DNA of 7,453 bases, from positions 1-7,453 of the forward strand of contig VFLB01000164.1 in NCBI GenBank assembly GCA_009914645.1. The letters run 5' to 3'. Of the stretch, positions 1-6,675 are shown one piece after another. Each line of letters opens with the position of its first letter. Within the stretch, counting starts at the first letter, position 1. The notes below the pieces were generated by a model. The model made no database searches. It was not told the origin of the DNA and saw only the letters and a program-made list of their open reading frames with translations. Both the position numbers and the translations under genes were made by a program. The stretch is from Synechococcaceae bacterium Bin_79_3 (GTDB lineage Bacteria; Cyanobacteriota; Cyanobacteriia; PCC-6307; Cyanobiaceae).

Positions 1-1308
1 AAAGAAAACAGCGCCCTCTCTGTTGCCCTTGATCTCAGCCCAGAAGGGGAGTTGCTGCATTACCACTTCTGCCGTTCGAGCGTTCGGCTTGATGCTGCCT
101 TGGATTCAAAAAGCATGGAAGCTTTTGTTAATCGCAAGCCCAAAGCCCGCACCACCCCCGTTGCACTCAAAGCATTAAAGGAATATCTACCCCTGTTGGA
201 GCAGTTGCAATCCTTGGTGCTACTTCTGCGCCAGCAGCGGGTAGCAGCAGGAGCCAGCCTCGATCTTGATTTACCTCTACCCCCGCTTGAAAGCCTTAAA
301 GAACAGGCCCAGGGCTTACCTGATCAGCGGCGTAGTGGTTGGTTTGCCATCGGGGCTGCCAATGCCCCAATCACTTGGTTGAGGGAACTGGTGCGCCCTG
401 CCGAACAAGCCCTTGGCCGTCATTTCGCAGCCCTTGAACTGCCGGGTTTGTTTCTCAACCAGGCGGCCCCCGATCCAGCAGATCTCAACGATCTACTCAA
501 ACTGGCCGTTGGGCTTGATGTGCCTTTGGAACTAGGGGCAGATGGCAATGCACCTGCAGCAGCAGCGTTAGCTGAGGCTTTTCTTGGCACCGAGAGGGCA
601 CGAGTGTTGCAACAACAATTGCGCGAAGCCATAAAACCGGTGCAGCTGAGTGCGGTGCCGCAGGCAAATGCCCTGGCGGCTGAACCGCTGGCTTATGCCC
701 CTTGGTGTTTTGCGTCGCTGCACTACAGCGCTATCTGGAATCAACTGCTGCTGGTGAGCTTGCTTACAGAAGCCAAGGATCGCCCCAGCGTGCGCCATAA
801 AACCCGCATTGATCTGAGTAGTGATAGCTGCCATGGCCAAATTGAATGGGCTTTGCTCACCGCTAGCCAATTGGCTCCTTTTCAAGAGGCAATGGCAAAT
901 GGGTTACCAAATCGTTTGAATGGCCGCAGCCGCTTTGCCGATGAGGTGGAAGCTGATGCCCTTGCCCTTGCTAGGGCAAGACAGGCCCAAACCCTCGTGG
1001 GTCAAACCCTTGCCGGGGTAATTAGCGGCATTCAAAGCTATGGCTTTTTTGTGGAGTTACCCCCCACCCAGGTGGAGGGTTTGGTGCATGTGAGTTCGTT
1101 AAAAGACGACTGGTATGAATATCGCTCCCGCCAACACCGTTTAGTGGGCCGCAAAAATCGCCGCACCTACAAGCTCGGTGATCCAGTTGAAGTGGAGGTG
1201 CTCAAGGTGGATGTGTTGCGTCATCAAATTGATTTAGCGGTAATTCAGCCAGAAATAGATCACTCTTCCCAAGCGCTTGAAGATGAAGGTGAGGATGAAG
1301 AATCCTGA
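1..1308 (+). CDS. zam: RNase II/RNase R-family protein (Zam-like), C-terminal part; 5' end outside window
   Basis: The frame is open from base 1, so 435 residues of a longer protein are visible; a TTG at 52 is internal, because RNB-like sequence (ENSALSVALDL) precedes it. Visible residues 1 to about 330 resemble the C-terminal half of the RNB exoribonuclease domain, including the arginine-rich helix before a DLDLP segment and the ELPGLFLNQAAPDP segment. Residues about 332-418 form an S1 RNA-binding domain of RNase R type (GVISGIQSYGFFVEL, then LVGRKNRRTYKLGD), and the tail is acidic. The aspartate cluster that binds catalytic metal would lie upstream of the window. The usual HFTSPIRRY motif appears replaced by YAPWCFASLHY (232-242), which puts exonuclease activity in doubt. 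The family role is 3'-5' RNA decay; cyanobacterial members are often named Zam (acetazolamide resistance). I am confident of the family, less so of the symbol. Confidence 0.82.
   Translation, partial: KENSALSVALDLSPEGELLHYHFCRSSVRLDAALDSKSMEAFVNRKPKARTTPVALKALKEYLPLLEQLQSLVLLLRQQRVAAGASLDLDLPLPPLESLKEQAQGLPDQRRSGWFAIGAANAPITWLRELVRPAEQALGRHFAALELPGLFLNQAAPDPADLNDLLKLAVGLDVPLELGADGNAPAAAALAEAFLGTERARVLQQQLREAIKPVQLSAVPQANALAAEPLAYAPWCFASLHYSAIWNQLLLVSLLTEAKDRPSVRHKTRIDLSSDSCHGQIEWALLTASQLAPFQEAMANGLPNRLNGRSRFADEVEADALALARARQAQTLVGQTLAGVISGIQSYGFFVELPPTQVEGLVHVSSLKDDWYEYRSRQHRLVGRKNRRTYKLGDPVEVEVLKVDVLRHQIDLAVIQPEIDHSSQALEDEGEDEES
1289..1297 (+). promoter_or_regulatory. Candidate ribosome binding site and start of ubiX inside the zam-like gene
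   Basis: The purine-rich stretch GAAGGTGAGG immediately before ATG 1295 is the best Shine-Dalgarno-like sequence near the four possible ubiX starts. It lies inside codons for the acidic tail of the upstream protein (Glu-Asp-Glu-Gly-Glu-Asp-Glu-Glu). Its spacing to 1295 is short, so a start a few codons earlier cannot be excluded. Confidence 0.4.
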
Positions 1309-1936
1309 AATAATTGCCCCTGATCCTCCTTTGCTGCTTGCTGTATGCGGCGCCTCCGCTCAGGTGCTCGCCTTAAGGGCTTTGCAGTTGCTTTTGGAAG
1401 GCGGTCACTGCGTAGATCTAGTGCTGAGCCGTGGTGCTTTTGAAGTGTGGAGAGCTGAGATGGGGGTGGTGCTCCCCGTTGCGCCAAAGGAACAGGAGCA
1501 GGTGCTTCGCCAGCACTGCGGCACCAGCAAGGGTGAGTTGCGCTGTTACCGCTGGAATGATCAAGCCGCTCCTATGGCAAGTGGCAGTTATCGCAGCCGC
1601 GGCATGTTGATCCTGCCGGCCACGATGGGTACCGTTGGCCGGGTGGCAGCAGGAATCGCCACCGATTTAATCGAGCGCTGCGCTGATGTGCAGCTCAAGG
1701 AGGCACGCCAATTAGTGATAGCGCCCCGCGAAATGCCATGGAATTTGATTCATCTGCGCAACCTCACCGCTCTTGCTGAAGCGGGCGCACGGATTGCACC
1801 ACCGATTCCGGCCTGGTATCACCAGCCCGAAAGCCTCAACGACATGGTGGATTTTTTAGTAATTCGCATCCTTGATTTGTTTGGCTACGAATTGGGTACA
1901 TTGCGGCGCTGGGAAGGACCAATCCAAGAGCGATGA
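1295..1936 (+). CDS. ubiX: UbiX-family flavin prenyltransferase
   Basis: 213 residues, the usual UbiX length. UbiX joins a dimethylallyl group to FMN to make prenyl-FMN, the cofactor of UbiD decarboxylases; in cyanobacteria this pair is tied to plastoquinone synthesis. Visible motifs are the nucleotide-binding GAS (19-21) after a hydrophobic strand, PATMGT (108-113) where many homologues have PCSMKT, LKEAR (134-138) with the phosphate-binding lysine, PRE (144-146), WYHQP (174-178) with the active-site tyrosine, and the late arginine R191 in VIRILD. The key residues therefore look intact. In-frame starts also exist at 1277 (TTG), 1283 (ATG) and 1289 (GTG). I chose ATG 1295 because AAGGTGAGG lies just upstream and the family strand begins soon after. 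The gene overlaps the end of the zam-like gene by 14 bases and the next gene by 4, so translation is probably coupled. No UbiD gene is in the window. Confidence 0.9.
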   Translation: MKNPEIIAPDPPLLLAVCGASAQVLALRALQLLLEGGHCVDLVLSRGAFEVWRAEMGVVLPVAPKEQEQVLRQHCGTSKGELRCYRWNDQAAPMASGSYRSRGMLILPATMGTVGRVAAGIATDLIERCADVQLKEARQLVIAPREMPWNLIHLRNLTALAEAGARIAPPIPAWYHQPESLNDMVDFLVIRILDLFGYELGTLRRWEGPIQER

Positions 1937-2373
1937 GGGAACTACTGGCACTGCCACTGCTGTTACCCCTTGCGATTGCTCTGGTGGTGGGGTTATTCAA
2001 TCTTTCAACGCCGAGCCGCTTGAAATTTCTGCTCTGGTCTTCCCCAACCCTGCCCCTTGGCAGCTGGGTGATGCTGGGGGCTGGCGGTGGTGCCGCCATC
2101 GGCGCTGCTTTTAGTGCGGCCTCAGCATTGCCAAGAAGGCGCCGGCTAGAAGCCGAAAACCAATCCGAATCAAGGTCAAACTTTAAAACTCAATTTCAAT
2201 CTGAACCAGCCCAGCAAAAGCGAGCCCCCCAATCTCAAGCTTGGCCTGAACAAGATCCCCAGGCACCTGCCCCCACGGTGTCTGTTCCTTTCAAGGTGGT
2301 AAGCAAAAAACAAGCTCCTGTTTCCTCTCAAAATCCAGGGGATTGGGATGAATCGATAGAGGCTGATTGGTGA
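1933..2373 (+). CDS. Small membrane protein, LapA/DUF1049-like, with disordered tail
   Basis: 146 residues, starting at an ATG that shares the ATGA junction with the ubiX stop. There are two predicted membrane helices (about residues 4-24 and 41-66), separated by FNLSTPSRLKFLLWSS and followed by PRRRR (67-71). The layout, a helix ending in N, a short loop with a hydrophobic strand, a Pro-Leu, then a Gly/Ala-rich second helix and a basic cluster, resembles the LapA (DUF1049) domain of inner-membrane proteins. The basic cluster suggests that the long tail (72-146) faces the cytoplasm. The tail is rich in Gln, Ser, Pro and Glu, looks disordered, and ends in an acidic, tryptophan-bearing DWDESIEADW. 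The LapA assignment rests on pattern only and could be wrong; no function can be given. The 4-base overlap implies co-translation with ubiX. Confidence 0.72.
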   Translation: MRELLALPLLLPLAIALVVGLFNLSTPSRLKFLLWSSPTLPLGSWVMLGAGGGAAIGAAFSAASALPRRRRLEAENQSESRSNFKTQFQSEPAQQKRAPQSQAWPEQDPQAPAPTVSVPFKVVSKKQAPVSSQNPGDWDESIEADW

Positions 2374-2412
2374 ACGCTGTTTTAGCTTGGTAAAACCTCA
2401 TCCGGTTACTCG
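2374..2412 (+). other. 39-base gap with weak AT-rich inverted repeat
   Basis: The gap between the LapA-like and DUF2996 genes holds GTTTTA (2379-2384) and TAAAAC (2391-2396), which could pair as a 6-base stem around a 6-base loop. The stem is AT-rich and no T-tract follows, so it is a poor intrinsic terminator. I see no clear -35/-10 pair and no good ribosome binding site before GTG 2413. Confidence 0.25.
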
Positions 2413-2808
2413 GTGACTGATTCGGCCCCCAAAGCAGCACCTGCGCCTAAACCGGAGGATCAACCCTTCGAGAGTTTTATTCCCGAACTTTTTTTGCCTG
2501 CCCTTGCAAAAGAAATTGAGTCTTACGGAGGCCCGCTCACTCGATTGCAGCTGGAGCAAGCTCCCATGCCTGTGGTGGGTGAAATGTGTTGGCAAGTAGC
2601 GGGCGAACTACCTGGAGGGAGAAGGTTTTGGCTCTGCTTTCTAAGCAACAACATTCAAGGTTCAAAAACCATTGCCCTTGCTGAAGCCGGATCTAATCCA
2701 AGCTTGCTGGAATCTTTTTTAATTGATGAAAAAAAAACCACCCTCGCTTTGCTTGTGAGTCGTACGGTGCAAAGGCTGAACGGGCAGAAATGGTTGGGGC
2801 CCAACTAA
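2413..2808 (+). CDS. DUF2996 family protein
   Basis: 131 residues, a soluble-looking protein of the cyanobacterial DUF2996 family, recognised by overall pattern. An Ala/Pro/Lys-rich, probably flexible N-terminus (5-17) leads into [18 protein letters not shown] (18-35), then a core with [13 protein letters not shown] (54-66) and GRRFWLCF (69-76), and a strongly patterned C-terminus: [15 protein letters not shown] followed by [12 protein letters not shown] (120-131). The start is GTG at 2413; no ATG or better start lies nearby, and a start here keeps the typical short charged leader. The biochemical function is unknown to me. It sits 46 bases before acsF in the same direction, so shared transcription with the chlorophyll gene is possible. 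Its codons include a run of nine A (2729-2737). Confidence 0.8.
   Translation: MTDSAPKAAPAPKPEDQPFESFIPELFLPALAKEIESYGGPLTRLQLEQAPMPVVGEMCWQVAGELPGGRRFWLCFLSNNIQGSKTIALAEAGSNPSLLESFLIDEKKTTLALLVSRTVQRLNGQKWLGPN
2793..2805 (+). repeat. Perfect GC-rich inverted repeat at the end of the DUF2996 gene
   Basis: GTTGGG and CCCAAC flank a single G directly before the TAA stop. One central base is too short for a hairpin loop, so if it matters it would be as a duplex palindrome for a dimeric DNA-binding protein upstream of acsF. It also encodes the Leu-Gly-Pro-Asn C-terminus, which may be explanation enough. Confidence 0.3.
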
Positions 2809-2854
2809 GCTCCCCACCCCCTTACAGTTATTGATAAGCGAAGGTTTCCCTCAG
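2809..2854 (+). other. 46-base leader upstream of acsF
   Basis: This gap is a C-rich stretch (2811-2821) followed by an AT-richer part with TTACAGTTATTGATAAG, then AAGG (2841-2844) about ten bases before ATG 2855, which may act as a weak ribosome binding site. I cannot identify a convincing promoter. It is one of only two places in the window where acsF-specific control could sit. Confidence 0.3.
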
Positions 2855-3895
2855 ATGGTTCCAGCAAGCGCTGCATTAGCAAAGGAGTCGATCCTTACGC
2901 CGCGGTTTTACACAACCGATTTTGAGGCGATGGCCGCTATGGATCTCCAGCCCAATGGGGCTGAACTAGAGGCGATTTGCGAAGAATTTCGTAAAGATTA
3001 CAACCGCCATCATTTTGTGCGGGATCAATCTTTTGAAGGGGCAGCAGAAAAACTTGACCCGGATACCCGCAAGGTTTTTGTTGAATTTTTAGAGCAGAGT
3101 TGTACCTCTGAATTTTCTGGTTTTTTGCTTTATAAAGAATTAAGCCGTCGCATTAAAAACCGCAATCCCCTGCTGGCCGAATGCTTTGCCCATATGGCTC
3201 GTGATGAGGCTCGCCATGCTGGCTTCCTTAACAAGGCGATGGGTGATTTTGGTTTGCAGCTTGATTTGGGCTTCTTAACTGCCACAAAAGCTTATACATA
3301 TTTCCAACCTAAATTTATATTTTACGCCACCTATCTTTCCGAGAAAATTGGTTACTGGCGTTATATAGCTATATATAGGCATTTGCAGCAAAATCCAGAT
3401 AGCAAAATATTTCCAATTTTCAACTTTTTCGAGAACTGGTGCCAAGACGAAAACCGTCATGGAGACTTTTTCGATGCCTTGATGAAGGCGCAGCCAGCCA
3501 CTGTGCGTGGATTCCAAGCAAAGCTTTGGTGTCGCTTCTTTTTGCTGGCTGTTTTCGCCACCATGTATGTGAGAGATGTTGCCCGCAAGGATTTCTATGA
3601 GGCCCTTGGTTTAGATGCAAGGGAATACGACAAGTATGTAATTGCAAAAACCAACGAAACTTCCGCCCGCGTTTTTCCGGTGGTATTAAACGTTGATCAT
3701 CCCCGTTTTTACGAGCGTCTTGAGCGCATTGTTCAGCACAACCACGCCCTTGATGCGGCAGATCAAGCCAATGCTTTATTGCCTCTAAAAGTTGTTACTA
3801 AACTTCCCCATTGGCTTGGCAATGTATGGGAAATGGGCCGTCTTTTCTTTACAGCTCCGATCGCGAGCAACCAATTTCAACCCGCAATTCGTTAA
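2855..3895 (+). CDS. acsF: Mg-protoporphyrin IX monomethyl ester (oxidative) cyclase, AcsF
   Basis: 346 residues, close to cyanobacterial AcsF. It is the diiron, oxygen-dependent catalytic subunit that forms the fifth (E) ring of chlorophyll, turning Mg-protoporphyrin IX monomethyl ester into divinyl protochlorophyllide, usually with Ycf54, which is not in this window. The diiron ligand pattern is complete: E86 in [22 protein letters not shown] (E118, H121), E163 in YLSEKIGYW, and [10 protein letters not shown] (E199, H202). The N-terminus [19 protein letters not shown] is typical of the family. ATG 2855 is preferred to an in-frame TTG at 2831, which would add eight unusual residues. Central residues about 145-190 are rich in aromatic residues and Ile, giving a locally AT-rich stretch (3290-3420) with rare codons. 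tldD follows after only 6 bases, so the two are probably co-transcribed. Confidence 0.96.
   Translation: MVPASAALAKESILTPRFYTTDFEAMAAMDLQPNGAELEAICEEFRKDYNRHHFVRDQSFEGAAEKLDPDTRKVFVEFLEQSCTSEFSGFLLYKELSRRIKNRNPLLAECFAHMARDEARHAGFLNKAMGDFGLQLDLGFLTATKAYTYFQPKFIFYATYLSEKIGYWRYIAIYRHLQQNPDSKIFPIFNFFENWCQDENRHGDFFDALMKAQPATVRGFQAKLWCRFFLLAVFATMYVRDVARKDFYEALGLDAREYDKYVIAKTNETSARVFPVVLNVDHPRFYERLERIVQHNHALDAADQANALLPLKVVTKLPHWLGNVWEMGRLFFTAPIASNQFQPAIR
3362..3375 (+). repeat. 14-base AT-rich perfect palindrome within acsF
   Basis: TATATAGCTATATA reads the same on both strands and lies in codons for Tyr-Ile-Ala-Ile-Tyr, using ATA twice and followed by AGG. Function is unknown and chance is plausible in this AT-rich patch. 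Confidence 0.35.
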
Positions 3896-3901
3896 TTAAT
3901 C

Positions 3902-5317
3902 GTGAGTTTTCTTGATTCCCAATGGCAGGGGCGCCTCGAGCTTCTGCTTGCCGCCGGCCGAGCAGCTGGAGCAGATTTAGTTGAGATCTTTTTGGAACGC
4001 TTTGATCGCTTAAGCGTTCTTGCCGAACAGGAAAGAGTTACCAGTGTGAATCCATCTTTGGGCTGCGGAGCTGGTATTCGCGTATTTCATGGTGCGGCCG
4101 ACGGCTACCGCGATGGTTTTGTGAGCACCACAAATCTCAGTGATGAAGGCTTAATGCAAGCCCTTGATCAAGCTTTGGGCATGCTCAATTTGCAGCGCGG
4201 CATTAGCAATGGGCATTCATTTGCCGGCCTCAACCCCTTAAGTAACTACGGCAGTAGCAAGCAAAATTGGTTAACTCAGTGCCCTGGAGTGAAAACAAGC
4301 GCTGATCGATTACTTGAAGGCACAGCCAAGTTGGAGCAGCACGGCAAGCACTTACAAGCACGCCGTGGCAGCTATTCCCGTGATTGGCAAGAAATGCTTG
4401 TGGCCGCAAGCGATGGCACCTTCAGCCGTGATCTACGCCTGCATCAAACCCTTGGCCTCAGTGTTCTTGCAGCCGATGGTGAGCATCGCTCCAGTGTGGC
4501 CCGCCGTTTTGGTAGTTCAGATAATCCCCGCGATTTGATTGATTGGGATGCTGATGCTGCCGCCCGCGACATCAGCGCAAGCAGCGCCACCATGCTCTAT
4601 GCCGATTACATCGAAGCCGGTTCTTATCCAGTGGTGTTAGCAAACCGTTTTGGCGGTGTGATTTTCCATGAAGCCTGCGGCCACTTGTTGGAAACTACCC
4701 AGGTAGAACGTGGTACCACGCCATTTGCAGATAAAATGGGTGAGCTAATTGCCCATGAATCAGTAACAGCTATTGATGAAGGTTTATCGCCTCAATCTTT
4801 TGGCAGCCTTGCTGTTGATGATGAAGGTTTTGAACCCCAGCGCACCACACTAATTGAAAACGGCATCCTCAAAGCATTCCTTTCCGATCGCGCCGGAGAA
4901 TTGCGCACTGGCCATGCCCGCACCGGTAGTGGCAGGCGCCAAGGTCATTCCTACGCTGCCGCTAGCCGGATGCGGAATACCTTTATCGCCGCCGGACCCC
5001 ATAGCCCCGCCGATTTAATTAGTTCGATTGATCGTGGCCTTTATTGCAAGGTGATGGGCGGTGGCAGTGTTGGCCCCACCGGACAGTTCAACTTCTCAGT
5101 GGAGGAGGGCTACTTAATTGAAAATGGTGTACTTGGTAAACCAGTAAAAGGTGCCACTTTAATTGGTGATGCAGAAACTGTTATGCCAAGGATATCAATG
5201 TGCGGCAATGATCTTGATTTAGCTGCTGGATTCTGCGGCTCCGTTAGTGGCAGTATTTATGTAACTGTGGGTCAACCCCATATCAAGGTTGATTCCATCA
5301 CTGTTGGAGGCCGTTGA
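3902..5317 (+). CDS. tldD: TldD metalloprotease subunit
   Basis: 471 residues, near the usual TldD length. TldD is the metal-bearing subunit of the TldD/TldE (PmbA) protease, known in other bacteria for processing modified peptides such as microcin B17 and for degrading the CcdA antitoxin; it acts as a cytoplasmic TldD-TldE assembly. The zinc motif HEACGH (256-261) in GVIFHEACGHLLE is intact, and Cys445 in GFCGSVSGSIYVTVG matches the C-terminal cysteine thought to complete metal binding. The N-terminal domain starts as expected with GADLVEIFLER. The start is GTG 3902, six bases after the acsF stop; no Shine-Dalgarno is visible there and no closer ATG exists, so translation may depend on coupling to acsF. 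pmbA begins one base after its stop. No peptide substrate gene is visible in the window. Confidence 0.96.
   Translation: MSFLDSQWQGRLELLLAAGRAAGADLVEIFLERFDRLSVLAEQERVTSVNPSLGCGAGIRVFHGAADGYRDGFVSTTNLSDEGLMQALDQALGMLNLQRGISNGHSFAGLNPLSNYGSSKQNWLTQCPGVKTSADRLLEGTAKLEQHGKHLQARRGSYSRDWQEMLVAASDGTFSRDLRLHQTLGLSVLAADGEHRSSVARRFGSSDNPRDLIDWDADAAARDISASSATMLYADYIEAGSYPVVLANRFGGVIFHEACGHLLETTQVERGTTPFADKMGELIAHESVTAIDEGLSPQSFGSLAVDDEGFEPQRTTLIENGILKAFLSDRAGELRTGHARTGSGRRQGHSYAAASRMRNTFIAAGPHSPADLISSIDRGLYCKVMGGGSVGPTGQFNFSVEEGYLIENGVLGKPVKGATLIGDAETVMPRISMCGNDLDLAAGFCGSVSGSIYVTVGQPHIKVDSITVGGR
5306..5310 (+). promoter_or_regulatory. Strong ribosome binding site deciding the pmbA start
   Basis: GGAGG sits eight bases before ATG 5319, inside the last codons of tldD. 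It is the clearest Shine-Dalgarno in the window and supports ATG 5319 over the in-frame TTG at 5289, which lies upstream of the site. Confidence 0.75.
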
Positions 5318-5318
5318 G

Positions 5319-6671
5319 ATGCTTAATCCCCAACAATTACATGATCAATTGAGCACTCTTGCCAAACAAGAGGGTATCAATCAATGGGATTTAGGCGCAG
5401 CCTCTGGCACTGATCTTTCGGTGCAGGTGGATCGTGGTGAGCCGAAGCAGCTCAAAGGTGCACAGCGCAGCGCAGTTACTGTTAGAGCCTGGACCAGTGA
5501 TGGTCGTGTTGGTATCACAAGCAGCACCGATCTATCGATTGAAGGATTAGCCCAAGCCCTAAAAGGTGCAAAGGAAGCAAGTGTTTTTGGGGATCTTGAA
5601 GAACCGCCCGGTCTTTCTTGCCGCTCCCTTGAGCCTCTTATCCCTTTGGAGCGGCCGCGGTTAGCGCTTAAGCCAATACAAAATCTCTTAAAAACCTTGC
5701 TTGATGCAGAACGGCAATTATTGGATTTGCATCCTGCTATTAATACAGTTCCCTATAATGGCTTATCTGAACGTAATGGTGAAAGCGTATATATAAATAG
5801 CCTTGGCTCTCAGCGCCATCACTTGAGTAGTTCTTCTGCTTGCTATTTGTATGCAAGGGCCGAACAAGATGGCCGTAAACCCCGTAGTGCCGGAGCTGTG
5901 CGTTTAGCCTATGGTTCTGAACAACTCGATGTGCAGGCTTGCATTAAGGAAGCGGCAGAATTAACTATTAGCCATCTTGATTACAGCGCCATTGATACTG
6001 GCTATTACAACTGTGTATTTAGCCCAGAAGCGTTTCTTGATTTGATTGGTGCTTTTAGTAATATTTTCAATGCAAGATCAGTCCTTGATGGTTTAAGCCT
6101 TTCAAATCGTGATTCCCTTGGTTCTACTTTGGCAGTTCCTTTTCTGAATCTTTGGGATGATCCTTTACATAAATCAAATCTTGGCGCTTCCGCGTTTGAT
6201 GGTGAGGGCACACCAACAGCTCCTCTAACTTTGATCGAAGCAGGCAATTTGGCTCATTTCCTCCATAGCGAAGGCACCGCAAGGCAATTTGGCGTTGCCC
6301 CAACCGGTCATGCAGGGATGGGGGCAAAGGTATCTGTGGGTCCGGATTGGTTTGTGGTGGCTCCCACTCCCGGCATTGCTGCTGGTGATGCACAACTCAA
6401 TCGCCATAAGGCTGATGGGGTGGTGTGGATCGATTCCCTTTCGGCGCTTCATGCCGGTGTAAAAGCAAGCCAGGGTTCGTTCTCACTTCCTTTTGATGGA
6501 TGGCTAATTAAAAATGGCGAACGAATTTCAATTGAAGCCGCCACGGTTGCAGGCGATATTCGTAAGGTGTTAAAAACCATCCTTGCCCTTGAAGGGGAAC
6601 CGCTGGTAACCCCCGGCGGCATGTGCCCCTATGTGTGGGTGGAAGGTCTTTCGATAACTGGCGAAACCTAG
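5319..6671 (+). CDS. pmbA: TldE/PmbA subunit of the TldD/E protease
   Basis: 450 residues, like well-known PmbA proteins. It is the partner of TldD, homologous but without the HExxxH metal motif, as expected for TldE; it is thought to shape substrate access in the complex. Family features are an N-terminal domain with DLSVQVDRGEPKQL and VTVRAWTSDGRVGITSSTDLS (about 35-80), a middle part with HLDYSAIDTGYYNCVFSPEAF, and a C-terminal core with SRDSLG-like NRDSLGS, FDGEGTPTAPLTLIEAGNL, and the closing MCPYVWVEGLSITG. ATG 5319 follows the tldD stop by one base with GGAGG at the right distance, so equal production of the two subunits by coupled translation is likely. fmt starts four bases after its TAG stop. 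Confidence 0.93.
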   Translation: MLNPQQLHDQLSTLAKQEGINQWDLGAASGTDLSVQVDRGEPKQLKGAQRSAVTVRAWTSDGRVGITSSTDLSIEGLAQALKGAKEASVFGDLEEPPGLSCRSLEPLIPLERPRLALKPIQNLLKTLLDAERQLLDLHPAINTVPYNGLSERNGESVYINSLGSQRHHLSSSSACYLYARAEQDGRKPRSAGAVRLAYGSEQLDVQACIKEAAELTISHLDYSAIDTGYYNCVFSPEAFLDLIGAFSNIFNARSVLDGLSLSNRDSLGSTLAVPFLNLWDDPLHKSNLGASAFDGEGTPTAPLTLIEAGNLAHFLHSEGTARQFGVAPTGHAGMGAKVSVGPDWFVVAPTPGIAAGDAQLNRHKADGVVWIDSLSALHAGVKASQGSFSLPFDGWLIKNGERISIEAATVAGDIRKVLKTILALEGEPLVTPGGMCPYVWVEGLSITGET

Positions 6672-6675
6672 GCTT

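Noticed and set aside
52..54. TTG as the start of the RNase-like gene
   Set aside because: The frame is open to base 1 and residues before the TTG match the RNB domain, so the gene starts upstream of the window.
568..885. 105-codon open frame on the - strand opposite the zam-like gene
   Set aside because: It overlaps a clearly conserved coding region, shows no recognisable domain, and its open length follows from the codon bias of the sense gene.
1872..2114. 80-codon open frame on the + strand spanning the ubiX/LapA-like junction
   Set aside because: It is out of frame with both genes, which are supported by family pattern and the ATGA overlap; its product looks random.
4158..4176. CTTGATCAAG palindrome within tldD
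   Set aside because: A short perfect palindrome in ordinary Ala-Leu-Asp-Gln-Ala codons, with no partner copies or positional significance.
5289..5318. TTG 5289 as the pmbA start
   Set aside because: It would add ten residues overlapping tldD and lies upstream of the strong GGAGG at 5306-5310, which serves ATG 5319.
6005..6452. Three overlapping - strand open frames opposite pmbA
   Set aside because: All are shadows of the conserved pmbA frame with low-complexity, family-less products.
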